The notes under the pieces are model-generated. The model saw nothing but the letters and a program-made list of their open reading frames with translations, was not told where the DNA came from and did no database searches. A stretch of DNA of 20,150 nucleotides from an uncultured Verrucomicrobiales bacterium (GTDB taxonomy: Bacteria; Verrucomicrobiota; Verrucomicrobiia; Verrucomicrobiales; Akkermansiaceae): contig CALFTQ010000087.1 of NCBI GenBank assembly GCA_937916135.1, positions 1 through 20,150 of the forward strand. The letters run 5' to 3'. Numbering within the stretch: position 1 is the first letter of the stretch; the number at the start of each line of letters is the position of its first letter. Position numbers and translations under genes: made by a program. Below are positions 1 to 6,101 of this stretch, piece by piece.

Positions 1-39
1 TTAATCTCTCTATACTAACCATATCCGCGCTCCTTGTTC

Positions 40-229
40 GGATTGTTAATCCGCTGTCAAGAAAAATCACAAACCCGGCTCACAATTCCATTTTTTTAAG
101 CTGTTTGTGAATCATGCCTATCCCCGGAGTGTCTGTACCATATGCGGAAACACAAGTTTCCACATATTCATAAGAAGCTGTTGCTTACAGGATAGCGAAT
201 GAATAAAAGCATAGCGGATTAACAATCCG
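40..229. repeat. 190-bp segment bounded by 15-bp inverted repeats
   Basis: Positions 40-54 (GGATTGTTAATCCGC) are the exact reverse complement of 215-229. Each copy is also nearly self-palindromic, so each can fold locally or the two can pair with each other over about 160 nt. Inside lie an 8-bp inverted repeat (67-74 with 103-110) and a 12-bp hairpin with one mismatch (140-151 with 156-167, 4-nt loop). A TATACT at 11-16 could be a -10 box for a transcript reading rightward, but its -35 would lie outside the window. The segment could be a structured RNA, a MITE-like element or a pair of operators. No target-site duplication is visible and no coding frame is convincing. Apart from these repeats I see nothing in 1-247. 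Confidence 0.55.
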
Positions 230-238
230 CTATGCTTT
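206..238. terminator. Perfect 15-bp hairpin, terminator-like or operator
   Basis: The arm 206-220 (AAAGCATAGCGGATT) is perfectly complementary to 224-238 with a 3-nt loop (AAC). It is A-rich at the start and T-rich at the end, like a bidirectional rho-independent terminator. It ends only 9 nt before the ATG of the ribbon-helix-helix-like gene, so an operator for autoregulation is the main alternative. Confidence 0.5.
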
Positions 239-247
239 CATATAGTT

Positions 248-478
248 ATGAGACGCGCCTACACATTCCGCAGCACAAAAATGATGGAACGATACATGAG
301 CGAAGTCATGGACGACTGGGCCATTGACCGCACTTCCGTCATCAAACTATCACTCTATCTGCTTTCCATTCACATGAAGCAAAGCAGAATCGCGCACCAG
401 GATCTTTACGGTCTGATACGCGATATCGAACTACAGGCTCCACCCGATTTCCCGGATTATGCCAGTTTCGCCGATTAG
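248..478 (+). CDS. Small ribbon-helix-helix-like protein (76 aa)
   Basis: The protein has the ribbon-helix-helix layout: a short strand near residues 4-8 containing TFR, a helix around 12-24, a turn ending in DRT (27-29), a second helix around 29-44, then an extra C-terminal helix with LYGLIRDIE. It aligns without gaps, offset by one residue, to the protein encoded at 15607-15831. Shared positions include TFR, the RT at the start of helix 2, and the L..L..D pattern near the end. Such proteins usually bind DNA as dimers. No toxin or partner gene is adjacent. The start follows a perfect hairpin by 9 nt. No clear Shine-Dalgarno is present, and no promoter can be assigned with confidence. The gene converges on the thioredoxin-like gene with only 5 nt between stop codons. 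The fold assignment is inference from pattern and from the second copy. Confidence 0.6.
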   Translation: MRRAYTFRSTKMMERYMSEVMDDWAIDRTSVIKLSLYLLSIHMKQSRIAHQDLYGLIRDIELQAPPDFPDYASFAD

Positions 479-483
479 GTGCT

Positions 484-1044
484 TCATTCTTCCTTGCGGG
501 AGCGAGCCTCTCGCTTCTCCTTCAGTAATTTCTTCTTGTGCTCCTTCAGAATATCGCGCCACTTCTTCATATTAGCGCCCCCATTGCTGGCGATGAAATT
601 TCCATCTGCATCTACTATGCACATAGAAGGGAAGCCCAGTCCCTCATAACTGAGTCCGGGTACAGACCCCAGCTCAGCAGGCATCACACCAGGGATATCA
701 TAGTCATGATCCTTCATGTACTTTTTCACCACCGATTCATCCTCCTGCCCCAGCAGAATGAGTTCCATCTTGGCCCCCTTCATCTTGCCATAATCCTTCA
801 GAAGCTGCGGCACAAATATCTGACACGGCACACACCAGCTCGCAGAACGGATGAATCCGTAATATTTTGCCTTGAGATTAGGTTTCTTGCGTGTCAGGTA
901 TCTGGCTTCTGACAGCAAGGCCGGCACAGGAGCCAGTGTCCTGGTTTTCACTTTTGCAGCAGTCTCCTGCTCCGCTCCCTCTGCATATGTAAGCGGAAGC
1001 GTACTAGCCAAAGCCATCATTACAATCAGTAAAATATATCTCAT
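484..1044 (-). CDS. Secreted thioredoxin-fold protein (TlpA/nucleoredoxin-like)
   Basis: This 186-residue protein begins with a signal peptide or membrane anchor (residues 1-22, a hydrophobic run ending near TYA-E). A thioredoxin fold follows, with WCVPC at 70-74 (redox cysteines 71 and 74) and a GFPS segment holding the cis-proline at about 139. The tail (about 165-186) is strongly charged and lysine-rich. Members of this family oxidise, reduce or isomerise disulfides outside the cytoplasm; substrate and direction cannot be read here. I chose the ATG at 1044 over the in-frame ATG at 1065 because it is preceded by GAGGG, starts the signal peptide directly, and lies 9 nt after a -10 box (TATAGT). 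The gene is divergent from the uspA-led operon and has no co-transcribed neighbour. Confidence 0.85.
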   Translation of the reverse strand: MRYILLIVMMALASTLPLTYAEGAEQETAAKVKTRTLAPVPALLSEARYLTRKKPNLKAKYYGFIRSASWCVPCQIFVPQLLKDYGKMKGAKMELILLGQEDESVVKKYMKDHDYDIPGVMPAELGSVPGLSYEGLGFPSMCIVDADGNFIASNGGANMKKWRDILKEHKKKLLKEKREARSRKEE

Positions 1045-1053
1045 GCCGCCCTC

Positions 1054-1081
1054 ACTATACCACACAGCTCACCAATGGCAA
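1054..1081 (-). promoter_or_regulatory. Promoter of the thioredoxin-like gene
   Basis: On the minus strand TTGCCA (1081-1076) is followed after 16 nt by TATAGT (1059-1054). The -10 box ends 9 nt before the ATG at 1044, so the transcript should have almost no leader. The -35 matches those in front of cdaA and the Sel1 lipoprotein gene. Confidence 0.6.
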
Positions 1082-1329
1082 CATATTTCACACTTCTGCA
1101 CGCAGATTCTCTCAAAACTCCGCAACTTGCATCCAGACACTCCACCACCCCCTCAAAGCCGGTATACTTACACCGCTTCCACTCCATTCCAGCATTACTT
1201 TCCGCACTGGTAATGAACGCAGTACTCATTTAGTCACCGCGCACTTAAACACCGCATATCACCCACACCAGAAAAAGACAACCTTGTTCCCAAGCAACAA
1301 ACAAGAACAAGGAACAGAGCAGATTATTC
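1082..1329. other. Divergent intergenic region with an 8-bp inverted repeat
   Basis: No convincing gene is seen between the thioredoxin-like gene and the uspA-led operon. An inverted repeat CCTTGTTC (1282-1289) / GAACAAGG (1305-1312) sits 17 nt upstream of the uspA -35 box, a usual place for an activator or repressor site. The top strand is C/A-rich with little else. Confidence 0.4.
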
Positions 1330-1358
1330 TTGGCTATTCTTGCAAAACATGATAGCAT
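1330..1358 (+). promoter_or_regulatory. Promoter of the uspA-led operon
   Basis: TTGGCT (1330-1335), 17-nt spacer, TAGCAT (1353-1358). The -10 box ends 6 nt before the ATG at 1365, so transcription probably starts at or next to the A of the start codon, giving a leaderless mRNA. Confidence 0.6.
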
Positions 1359-1364
1359 GAGTGC

Positions 1365-1871
1365 ATGGTCAGAATATTAGCAGCAACCGATTTTACAGAA
1401 GAAGGGCAGGCCGTGCTCGACTTTGCAGCAGAGATGGTCTGCAAGACGGGGGGCAAGATGTACCTGTTGCACGCAGTGGAACCCTGCATCATCGATGCAG
1501 CGGGCAGTCTCTCCGGCGGCACGAACATGGGCGCGGGAGATATTCCCGGCAACCTGCCGAATGTAGACTTCCAGTGCATGGACGCCTGCCAAGCTGTGCT
1601 CACCATAGCCGATGCCCGCGCCAAGCAGCTTGGCGAGCAAATCAGCAAGAAATGGGGAATTCCGATTTATGCCAAGGCAGAGGAAAGTGATGACATCGTG
1701 GACTGCGTGCACCAGTTCTGCCGCCGCCACAACATCACCCAGCTGGTCATCGGCAACCGCCACCACTCCCTGCTCACCTCCATCCTGCTGGGCAACACCG
1801 CTGAGAAGCTGGTGCGAGCCGCCAGCATTCCGGTGACCGTGGTGCCCTGTGGACCCAAAGCCCAGCACTGA
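1365..1871 (+). CDS. Universal stress protein (UspA family)
   Basis: This 168-residue single-domain Usp protein opens with VRILAATDF, the usual first strand with its aspartate (D9), and ends with a strand IPVTVVP. The ATP-binding signature G-x2-G-x9-G(S/T) is degenerate: G130-x2-H133-x9-G143-N144, so the second glycine is His and the last S/T is Asn. Nucleotide binding may therefore be weak or absent, as in non-ATP-binding UspA types. The middle (residues 45-70) carries a Gly/Pro-rich insertion typical of longer Usp proteins. It is the first gene of a five-gene operon; its stop codon overlaps the next start by 1 nt. Promoter position predicts a leaderless message. Usp proteins are cytoplasmic and stress-linked, but the exact role is unknown. 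Confidence 0.85.
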   Translation: MVRILAATDFTEEGQAVLDFAAEMVCKTGGKMYLLHAVEPCIIDAAGSLSGGTNMGAGDIPGNLPNVDFQCMDACQAVLTIADARAKQLGEQISKKWGIPIYAKAEESDDIVDCVHQFCRRHNITQLVIGNRHHSLLTSILLGNTAEKLVRAASIPVTVVPCGPKAQH

Positions 1872-2662
1872 TGGTCATCCTCTTCCTGGGAGACGTGGTG
1901 GGCGAACCGGGCCGCTGCGCCTTATACCGGGCTCTGCCTGAGTTGCGGGCGGAGCATGGGGTGCATGCCGTGGTGGTGAACGGCGAAAATGCTGCCGGCG
2001 GCAAAGGAATCATCCCCCGGCTCGCGCGCGAGTTTATGGAAAACGGGGTAGATGTCATCACCCTGGGCGACCACGCGTGGGATCAATCTGACCTGATTCC
2101 CTGGCTGCCCGAGGCTCCGAACGTGCTGCGCCCGTTCAATCTGCAACCCGGCACGCCGGGAAGCGGCAGTTGCATCATCGACACACCAGCAGGAAAACTG
2201 GGAGTGCTCTGCCTGCAGGGGCGCACCTTCATGCGCCCGGGAGCAGAAAACCCATACACCCGGGGATACGATGAAGCCCTGCGCCTGCGCGAAGCAGGCG
2301 CCCAGGCTCTGCTTGTGGATTTCCACAGCGAAACCACAAGCGAAAAAATAGCCATGGGCTACCGGCTGGACGGCGTAGCCAGCGCCGTCATCGGCACGCA
2401 CACCCACGTGCAGACCGGAGATGAGCGCATCCTGCCGGGCGGCACCGCCTACCTGACCGATGCCGGCATGTGCGGCAGCCGGGATGGCGTGATTGGCCGC
2501 GATGCAGAAAGCGTGCTGCAGGGGCTTATCACCAACATGCCGAACCGCTTTCCGATAGCAGGCTTCCCTGCCATGGTGAACGGCGTTCTGGTGGAAGTGG
2601 ATACGGAAACCGGCAAGGCCACCAAGATAAAACGAATCACGCGCGTATACGACGAGAAATGA
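1871..2662 (+). CDS. ymdB: YmdB-type metallophosphoesterase (2',3'-cyclic-nucleotide 2'-phosphodiesterase)
   Basis: The 263-residue protein matches the YmdB/DR1281 family (TIGR00282) along its length, starting with ILFLGDVVGEPGR. Metal-site residues seen are D8, E39-N40 (NGEN), H68, H152 (VDFHSE) and H177/H179 (GTHTHVQT). The family also has Asn at position 67 (GNH); here it is Asp (GDHAWDQ). Known members hydrolyse cyclic nucleotides; in Bacillus subtilis YmdB influences RNA levels and the choice between biofilm and motility, and interacts with RNase Y. The start overlaps the uspA stop by 1 nt and its stop overlaps the tcdA start (ATGA), so translation is coupled. The RNA-linked role agrees with the tRNA and RNA modification genes downstream. 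Confidence 0.9.
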   Translation: MVILFLGDVVGEPGRCALYRALPELRAEHGVHAVVVNGENAAGGKGIIPRLAREFMENGVDVITLGDHAWDQSDLIPWLPEAPNVLRPFNLQPGTPGSGSCIIDTPAGKLGVLCLQGRTFMRPGAENPYTRGYDEALRLREAGAQALLVDFHSETTSEKIAMGYRLDGVASAVIGTHTHVQTGDERILPGGTAYLTDAGMCGSRDGVIGRDAESVLQGLITNMPNRFPIAGFPAMVNGVLVEVDTETGKATKIKRITRVYDEK

Positions 2663-3438
2663 TGGATGTGGAACGATTCGGCGGCATTGCCCGCCTGTAT
2701 GGAGTAAAACCGGCAGAGCGGCTGGCTGCTGCACGCGTGGCGGTGGTAGGCATAGGCGGCGTGGGCTCCTGGGCCGCAGAAGCCCTGGCCCGCAGCGGAG
2801 TGGGTACCATCATCCTGCTGGATATGGACGACCTCTGCATCACCAACACGAACAGACAGATTCACGCCCTTGGAGAAAACTACGGCAGGGCCAAGGTGGA
2901 AGCCATGGGCGAGCGGCTCCGCGCCATCAACCCCGCCGTGCAGGTGGAAGAAATCATGGCATTCTACACAGTTTCCAAACCCGAAAGGCTCTTTGATACG
3001 CACCCGGATGTAGTGGTAGACGCCATCGACAGCATGCGCCCGAAAGCGCACCTCATTGCCGAATGCTACAAACGCGGCGTACCGCTGGTGACCTGCGGCG
3101 GTGCCGGCGGGCGCATCAATGCCGCCTGCATCTCCGTGGCCGACCTGGCCCGCAGCGGGGGCGACAATATGCTCTCCCAGCTGCGCAAAACCCTGCGCAA
3201 GGAATACAACCTGCCCCTGCAGGACAAATGCCCCGAAATCGGCATACGCTGCGTCTACTCACCGGAGCGCCCCCGTTTCCCGAAATGCGATGGCACCGTA
3301 AGCTGCGAGCGGGAAGCCGGCCAGAAAGGCGGCATCGGCTGCGCCAGCGGATTCGGCTCAGCCACGCATATCACCGGCACCTTCGGCTTCATGATGGCCG
3401 GAGAAGCCCTCAACATTCTAACTCAAGACCCCGCATGA
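2659..3438 (+). CDS. tcdA: tRNA threonylcarbamoyladenosine dehydratase (TcdA/CsdL)
   Basis: This 259-residue ThiF/E1-like enzyme opens with RFGGIARLYG, typical of TcdA. It has an ATP-binding GIGGVGSWAAEALAR loop (31-45), the DMDD segment (55-58) and TNTNRQIHAL (62-71), and a C-terminal PEIGIRCVYSPERP segment. TcdA uses ATP to cyclise t6A at tRNA position 37 into ct6A. The frame is open upstream to 2470, but that part lies inside ymdB; the ATG at 2659 (ATGATG) overlaps the ymdB stop and puts the family's conserved start in place. The stop overlaps the next gene by 4 nt. In E. coli the partner csdA/csdE genes lie nearby; none are seen here. Confidence 0.92.
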   Translation: MMDVERFGGIARLYGVKPAERLAAARVAVVGIGGVGSWAAEALARSGVGTIILLDMDDLCITNTNRQIHALGENYGRAKVEAMGERLRAINPAVQVEEIMAFYTVSKPERLFDTHPDVVVDAIDSMRPKAHLIAECYKRGVPLVTCGGAGGRINAACISVADLARSGGDNMLSQLRKTLRKEYNLPLQDKCPEIGIRCVYSPERPRFPKCDGTVSCEREAGQKGGIGCASGFGSATHITGTFGFMMAGEALNILTQDPA

Positions 3439-4031
3439 AATTCAACGACCGCACCGCCCGAGCCAACAAACACACTGCTAAATCTGAAGCGCGATTCGAG
3501 AAAAAGCCCGCTGCCACCATCGTGGTGAAACCCCGCCCCGAAGGTGATTTGCAGGATATCCTCAGCGCACATCCCCAGGGGCTCTACCTCGTGCTGGACT
3601 GCGTGCAGGACCCGCACAATCTCGGAGCCATTCTCCGCACGGCAGATGGCGCAGGGGTGGCCGCCGTCATCGCCCCGAAAGATAAATCAGTCGGCATCAC
3701 GGAAACCGTGCTGCGCGTGTCCGTAGGTGCGGCAGAGAACGTACCCTTTGTGCAGGTGACCAACCTGGCCCGCACCATGAAGCAGATGAAGGATGCCGGC
3801 ATATGGTTCGTGGGCACATCCGACCACGGTGACCGCTCCCTTTATGATATAGATTTCAAGGGCGGGATTGCCCTGGTGATGGGAGCCGAAGGCGACGGCA
3901 TGCGACGGCTGACCGAGGAGAACTGCGACTTTCTGGTGCGTATCCCCATGGCGGGCAAAGTCCCCTGCCTGAACGTCTCTGTAGCCACCGGAGTGTGTCT
4001 GTATGAAGCCGTGCGCCAACGCAACCTCTGA
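3435..4031 (+). CDS. SpoU/TrmH-family RNA 2'-O-methyltransferase, short form
   Basis: This 198-residue SPOUT methyltransferase has all three motifs: motif 1 LDCVQDPHNLGAILRTADGAG (residues 54-74, with N62 and R68), motif 2 LVMGAEGDGMRRL (147-159), and motif 3 IPMAGKVPCLNVSVATG (170-186), which form the knot that binds SAM. It most resembles RlmB/TrmH enzymes that methylate ribose in 23S rRNA or tRNA. The RlmB N-terminal L30e-like substrate domain is missing; only about 50 basic residues precede the catalytic domain, so the RNA target cannot be named. The ATG overlaps the tcdA stop (ATGA). One nucleotide separates its stop from the next start. Confidence 0.88.
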   Translation: MKFNDRTARANKHTAKSEARFEKKPAATIVVKPRPEGDLQDILSAHPQGLYLVLDCVQDPHNLGAILRTADGAGVAAVIAPKDKSVGITETVLRVSVGAAENVPFVQVTNLARTMKQMKDAGIWFVGTSDHGDRSLYDIDFKGGIALVMGAEGDGMRRLTEENCDFLVRIPMAGKVPCLNVSVATGVCLYEAVRQRNL

Positions 4032-4032
4032 T

Positions 4033-4842
4033 ATGTGCAACATCATCGACATCGAACCGCCCCCCGGCAGCACGGTGCGCTTCATTTCGGACCTGCACCT
4101 GGGGCACGAGCGATGCGAGGCCCCGCCGGTTGCAGAACTGGCCGCGCTGCTGCAGGGAATCAGCACGCTGGTCATACTAGGAGACGCAGCAGAAACCCGC
4201 AAGTGCGGCTGGCAGCCCGCCGGACTGGCAGCACGGGAAGAGCTGCGCCGCCTGTGCCACAAGCACCATGTGAAGCTGGTTGAAGTAGCCGGCAACCATG
4301 ACCCGGACATACCCGACCTTCTTGTTCGCCTGTGGGGGGGCCGCGTTGTAGGCATGCACGGCCACGCGCTGTACAAGGAAGGAGCCCCCTGGAGCTGGGA
4401 GTACCTGCACCACAAAAAAGCGTGCCAGCAGCTCATCTCCAGCTTTTCGGCATTGGACACAAATCTGGGGCAGCGGCTGGAGCTTTCCCGGGCAATGTGC
4501 CAGCTCACGCCCCCCATCATGCGCCGGAAAGGCATCAGAAATCCCCTGCTCCGCGGATTCATGCACTGTTTCTGGCCCCCGCAGCGCCCCATGGGCATCG
4601 TGTGGTCATGGCTCACCTGCGGCAGGAGAACAGAGCAATTTGCCCGCCGCTTTTTTCCACAGGCAGAAGTTGTCATCTTCGGTCACATGCACCGTTCCGG
4701 ACACTGGCGCTACGGGAAACGCCATATTTTCAACACCGGCGCGTGGTTCCGGCACGCAACGCCGTATGTGGTTGATATGTGCGATGCACGGGTAATATCC
4801 TACAAGAAGGCCGCAGATATTCTTCAAAAGCAAAAAAACTGA
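4033..4842 (+). CDS. Calcineurin-like metallophosphoesterase
   Basis: The 269-residue protein carries the five metallophosphoesterase blocks: D20-L-H22 (ISDLHLG), G50-D51, G87-N-H-D90, a histidine in MHGH (109-111) and G217-H-M-H220. These coordinate two metals for phosphoester hydrolysis. It resembles UDP-2,3-diacylglucosamine hydrolase (LpxH)-like proteins in its blocks, but the segment after the GD block (AAE) and the long insert at about 115-205 do not let me call it LpxH. I chose the ATG at 4033 because an earlier in-frame ATG at 4003 lies inside the methyltransferase gene. It is the last gene of the operon that starts with uspA. The substrate is unknown. Confidence 0.8.
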   Translation: MCNIIDIEPPPGSTVRFISDLHLGHERCEAPPVAELAALLQGISTLVILGDAAETRKCGWQPAGLAAREELRRLCHKHHVKLVEVAGNHDPDIPDLLVRLWGGRVVGMHGHALYKEGAPWSWEYLHHKKACQQLISSFSALDTNLGQRLELSRAMCQLTPPIMRRKGIRNPLLRGFMHCFWPPQRPMGIVWSWLTCGRRTEQFARRFFPQAEVVIFGHMHRSGHWRYGKRHIFNTGAWFRHATPYVVDMCDARVISYKKAADILQKQKN

Positions 4843-4873
4843 CCCATTTTTTTGAAAGAATAGCATTTATAGC

Positions 4874-4902
4874 TTGCGTTGAGTCAATTAGGATGCTATA
4901 TT
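4874..4902 (+). promoter_or_regulatory. Promoter of the HU gene
   Basis: TTGCGT (4874-4879), 17-nt spacer, TATATT (4897-4902), then 32 nt to the ATG at 4935. Unlike most promoters in this window it leaves a real leader of about 25 nt, which has no clear Shine-Dalgarno sequence. Confidence 0.65.
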
Positions 4903-4934
4903 CTGCCCGTTACCGCAATCCTCTTATAAACCAT

Positions 4935-5201
4935 ATGAACAAAACTCAACTCATTGACGCTATCCAGAAAGAACTCGGCCCGGATGCTTCCAAGAAATGC
5001 GCCGCCGAAGCCTTGAACGCCACACTTGCAGCCATCACCAAAGCGGTCGCCACGGAGAAAGTACAGCTTGTTGGTTTCGGCACTTTCGAAACCAAGACCC
5101 GCCCCGCCCGCACCGGCCGCAACCCCCGCACTGGCGAGACGATGACCATCCCGGCAAGCTCCGTGGTGAGCTTCAAGGCTTCTTCTGCCCTCAAAGGCTG
5201 A
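4935..5201 (+). CDS. HU/IHF-family DNA-binding protein
   Basis: An 88-residue protein of the usual HU length. It has the opening MNKTQLIDAI, the core VQLVGFGTFE (43-52), the arm signature RPARTGRNPRTGE (56-68) and the ending VVSFKASSALKG. HU dimers bend and compact DNA and are abundant nucleoid proteins. The open frame runs upstream to 4779, but the ATG at 4935 starts the conserved family N-terminus and follows a good promoter. A strong hairpin terminator follows, so this is a single-gene unit. Confidence 0.95.
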   Translation: MNKTQLIDAIQKELGPDASKKCAAEALNATLAAITKAVATEKVQLVGFGTFETKTRPARTGRNPRTGETMTIPASSVVSFKASSALKG

Positions 5202-5226
5202 GCAGCTCCCGGTTTCTTTTCACTGA

Positions 5227-5263
5227 GCCCCCCCGGTTCCTCGCGGAACCGGGGGGCTTCTAT
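5227..5263. terminator. Strong hairpin terminator between HU and bioD
   Basis: A 12-bp GC-rich stem, 5229-5240 with 5245-5256, has a 4-nt loop (TCGC) and is followed by TTCTATTATT. It lies between convergent genes and probably ends HU transcription and perhaps the cdaA-bioD transcript from the other side. Confidence 0.8.
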
Positions 5264-5285
5264 TATTAAAGTGAGGCCCGTGGAA

Positions 5286-5921
5286 TCAAGCCAGAACCGC
5301 GGCCGCATCCAGTTCTTCCTCGCCATAGATGAGCTCAGCCAGCACCGGAAGCCCGGTGTACTCCTCCAGCATGGCGCGGTTGGTCACGGCCGCAGTGTCC
5401 CACTCTTCGCTCTGCTGATTAAGGATTATACCGCGGCACTCCAACCCACGCTGCTGAATCGCGCGGGCTGTGAGAATGGCGAGGTTCACCGCCCCCTGGC
5501 AATTACTCACCACCAGAAGAACCGGCAGCTGCAGCGACTCTGCCAGGTCTGCCATGGTTTTCCCCGGGCAAAGAGGGGTTTCCCAGCCACCCACGCCCTC
5601 CACCAGCAAGGTGTCATACTGCGTTGCAAGCGCGAGGGTGTGCGCTGCCAGTTCCGGTATGGAAACAGGCCGGCGTTCAAATTCGGCACCCATGCGCGGA
5701 TCGGCCAGAGTACGAAGATAAAGGGGATTGAGCAACTCCAGCTTCAGTGAAGGTTCTCCGGCAGCATCTCTCATGGCACGGAGTTCCTTACGATCTCCGC
5801 AGGAAACAGGCTTGCACCCCATAGCCGGCCATCCCCGCCGTTTCAAATCACGCAGCAAGGCCGCCACAACATGGGTTTTCCCCACGCCCACATCCGTTCC
5901 GGTCACAAAAAAAGCACTCAT
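5286..5921 (-). CDS. bioD: Dethiobiotin synthetase
   Basis: A 211-residue protein of normal BioD length. It has the P-loop GTDVGVGKT (8-16), KPVSCG (37-42) and VEGVGGWETPL (107-117). BioD makes dethiobiotin from 7,8-diaminononanoate, CO2 and ATP in biotin synthesis. No bioA, bioB or bioF is in the window; instead the gene lies 12 nt downstream of the small CdaR-like gene and after cdaA, so it is probably co-transcribed with c-di-AMP synthesis genes. The region after the P-loop and K37 is well conserved, so I see no sign of decay. Members of the AAA_26 family with other roles exist, but the VEG-GG motif supports BioD. Confidence 0.88.
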   Translation of the reverse strand: MSAFFVTGTDVGVGKTHVVAALLRDLKRRGWPAMGCKPVSCGDRKELRAMRDAAGEPSLKLELLNPLYLRTLADPRMGAEFERRPVSIPELAAHTLALATQYDTLLVEGVGGWETPLCPGKTMADLAESLQLPVLLVVSNCQGAVNLAILTARAIQQRGLECRGIILNQQSEEWDTAAVTNRAMLEEYTGLPVLAELIYGEEELDAAAVLA

Positions 5922-5933
5922 ATCACGTATAAC

Positions 5934-6101
5934 TTACTCCGGCATAGACAGCCGGATATCATCAATACTCCATTCCGGTCCGGATGCGCGGACCAGCAAG
6001 TGATTCACCATGAACCAAACAACAACCGCCGCAGCAAGGCAAATCAGCTTAGCCTGCCAGTTAGTGGTGAGCAATTTCCGTAATCTGATCCTGTGTCGCA
6101 T
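5934..6101 (-). CDS. Short CdaR/YbbR-like single-helix membrane protein (55 aa)
   Basis: This ORF, under 60 codons, encodes MRHRIRLRKLLTTNW followed by a hydrophobic helix (about residues 18-36, with VVVWFMV) and a short polar tail ending IDDIRLSMPE. The pattern of a basic start, N-W, K-L, and an Ala/Val-rich helix with a W near its end matches the N-terminal anchor of CdaR/YbbR proteins, whose genes usually follow cdaA. The extracellular YbbR repeats are absent. It overlaps the 3' end of cdaA by 41 nt; a TTG at 6074 would reduce this to 14 nt. bioD follows 12 nt later. A role as a CdaA partner is inferred from position and anchor pattern only. Confidence 0.65.
   Translation of the reverse strand: MRHRIRLRKLLTTNWQAKLICLAAAVVVWFMVNHLLVRASGPEWSIDDIRLSMPE

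Noticed and set aside
1041..1229. 62-codon minus-strand ORF upstream of and overlapping the thioredoxin-like start
   Set aside because: No promoter, ribosome-binding site or recognisable pattern; the thioredoxin promoter lies inside it.
4033..4842. Naming the phosphoesterase LpxH
   Set aside because: General metallophosphoesterase blocks are present, but the substrate-defining segments and the insert do not clearly match LpxH.
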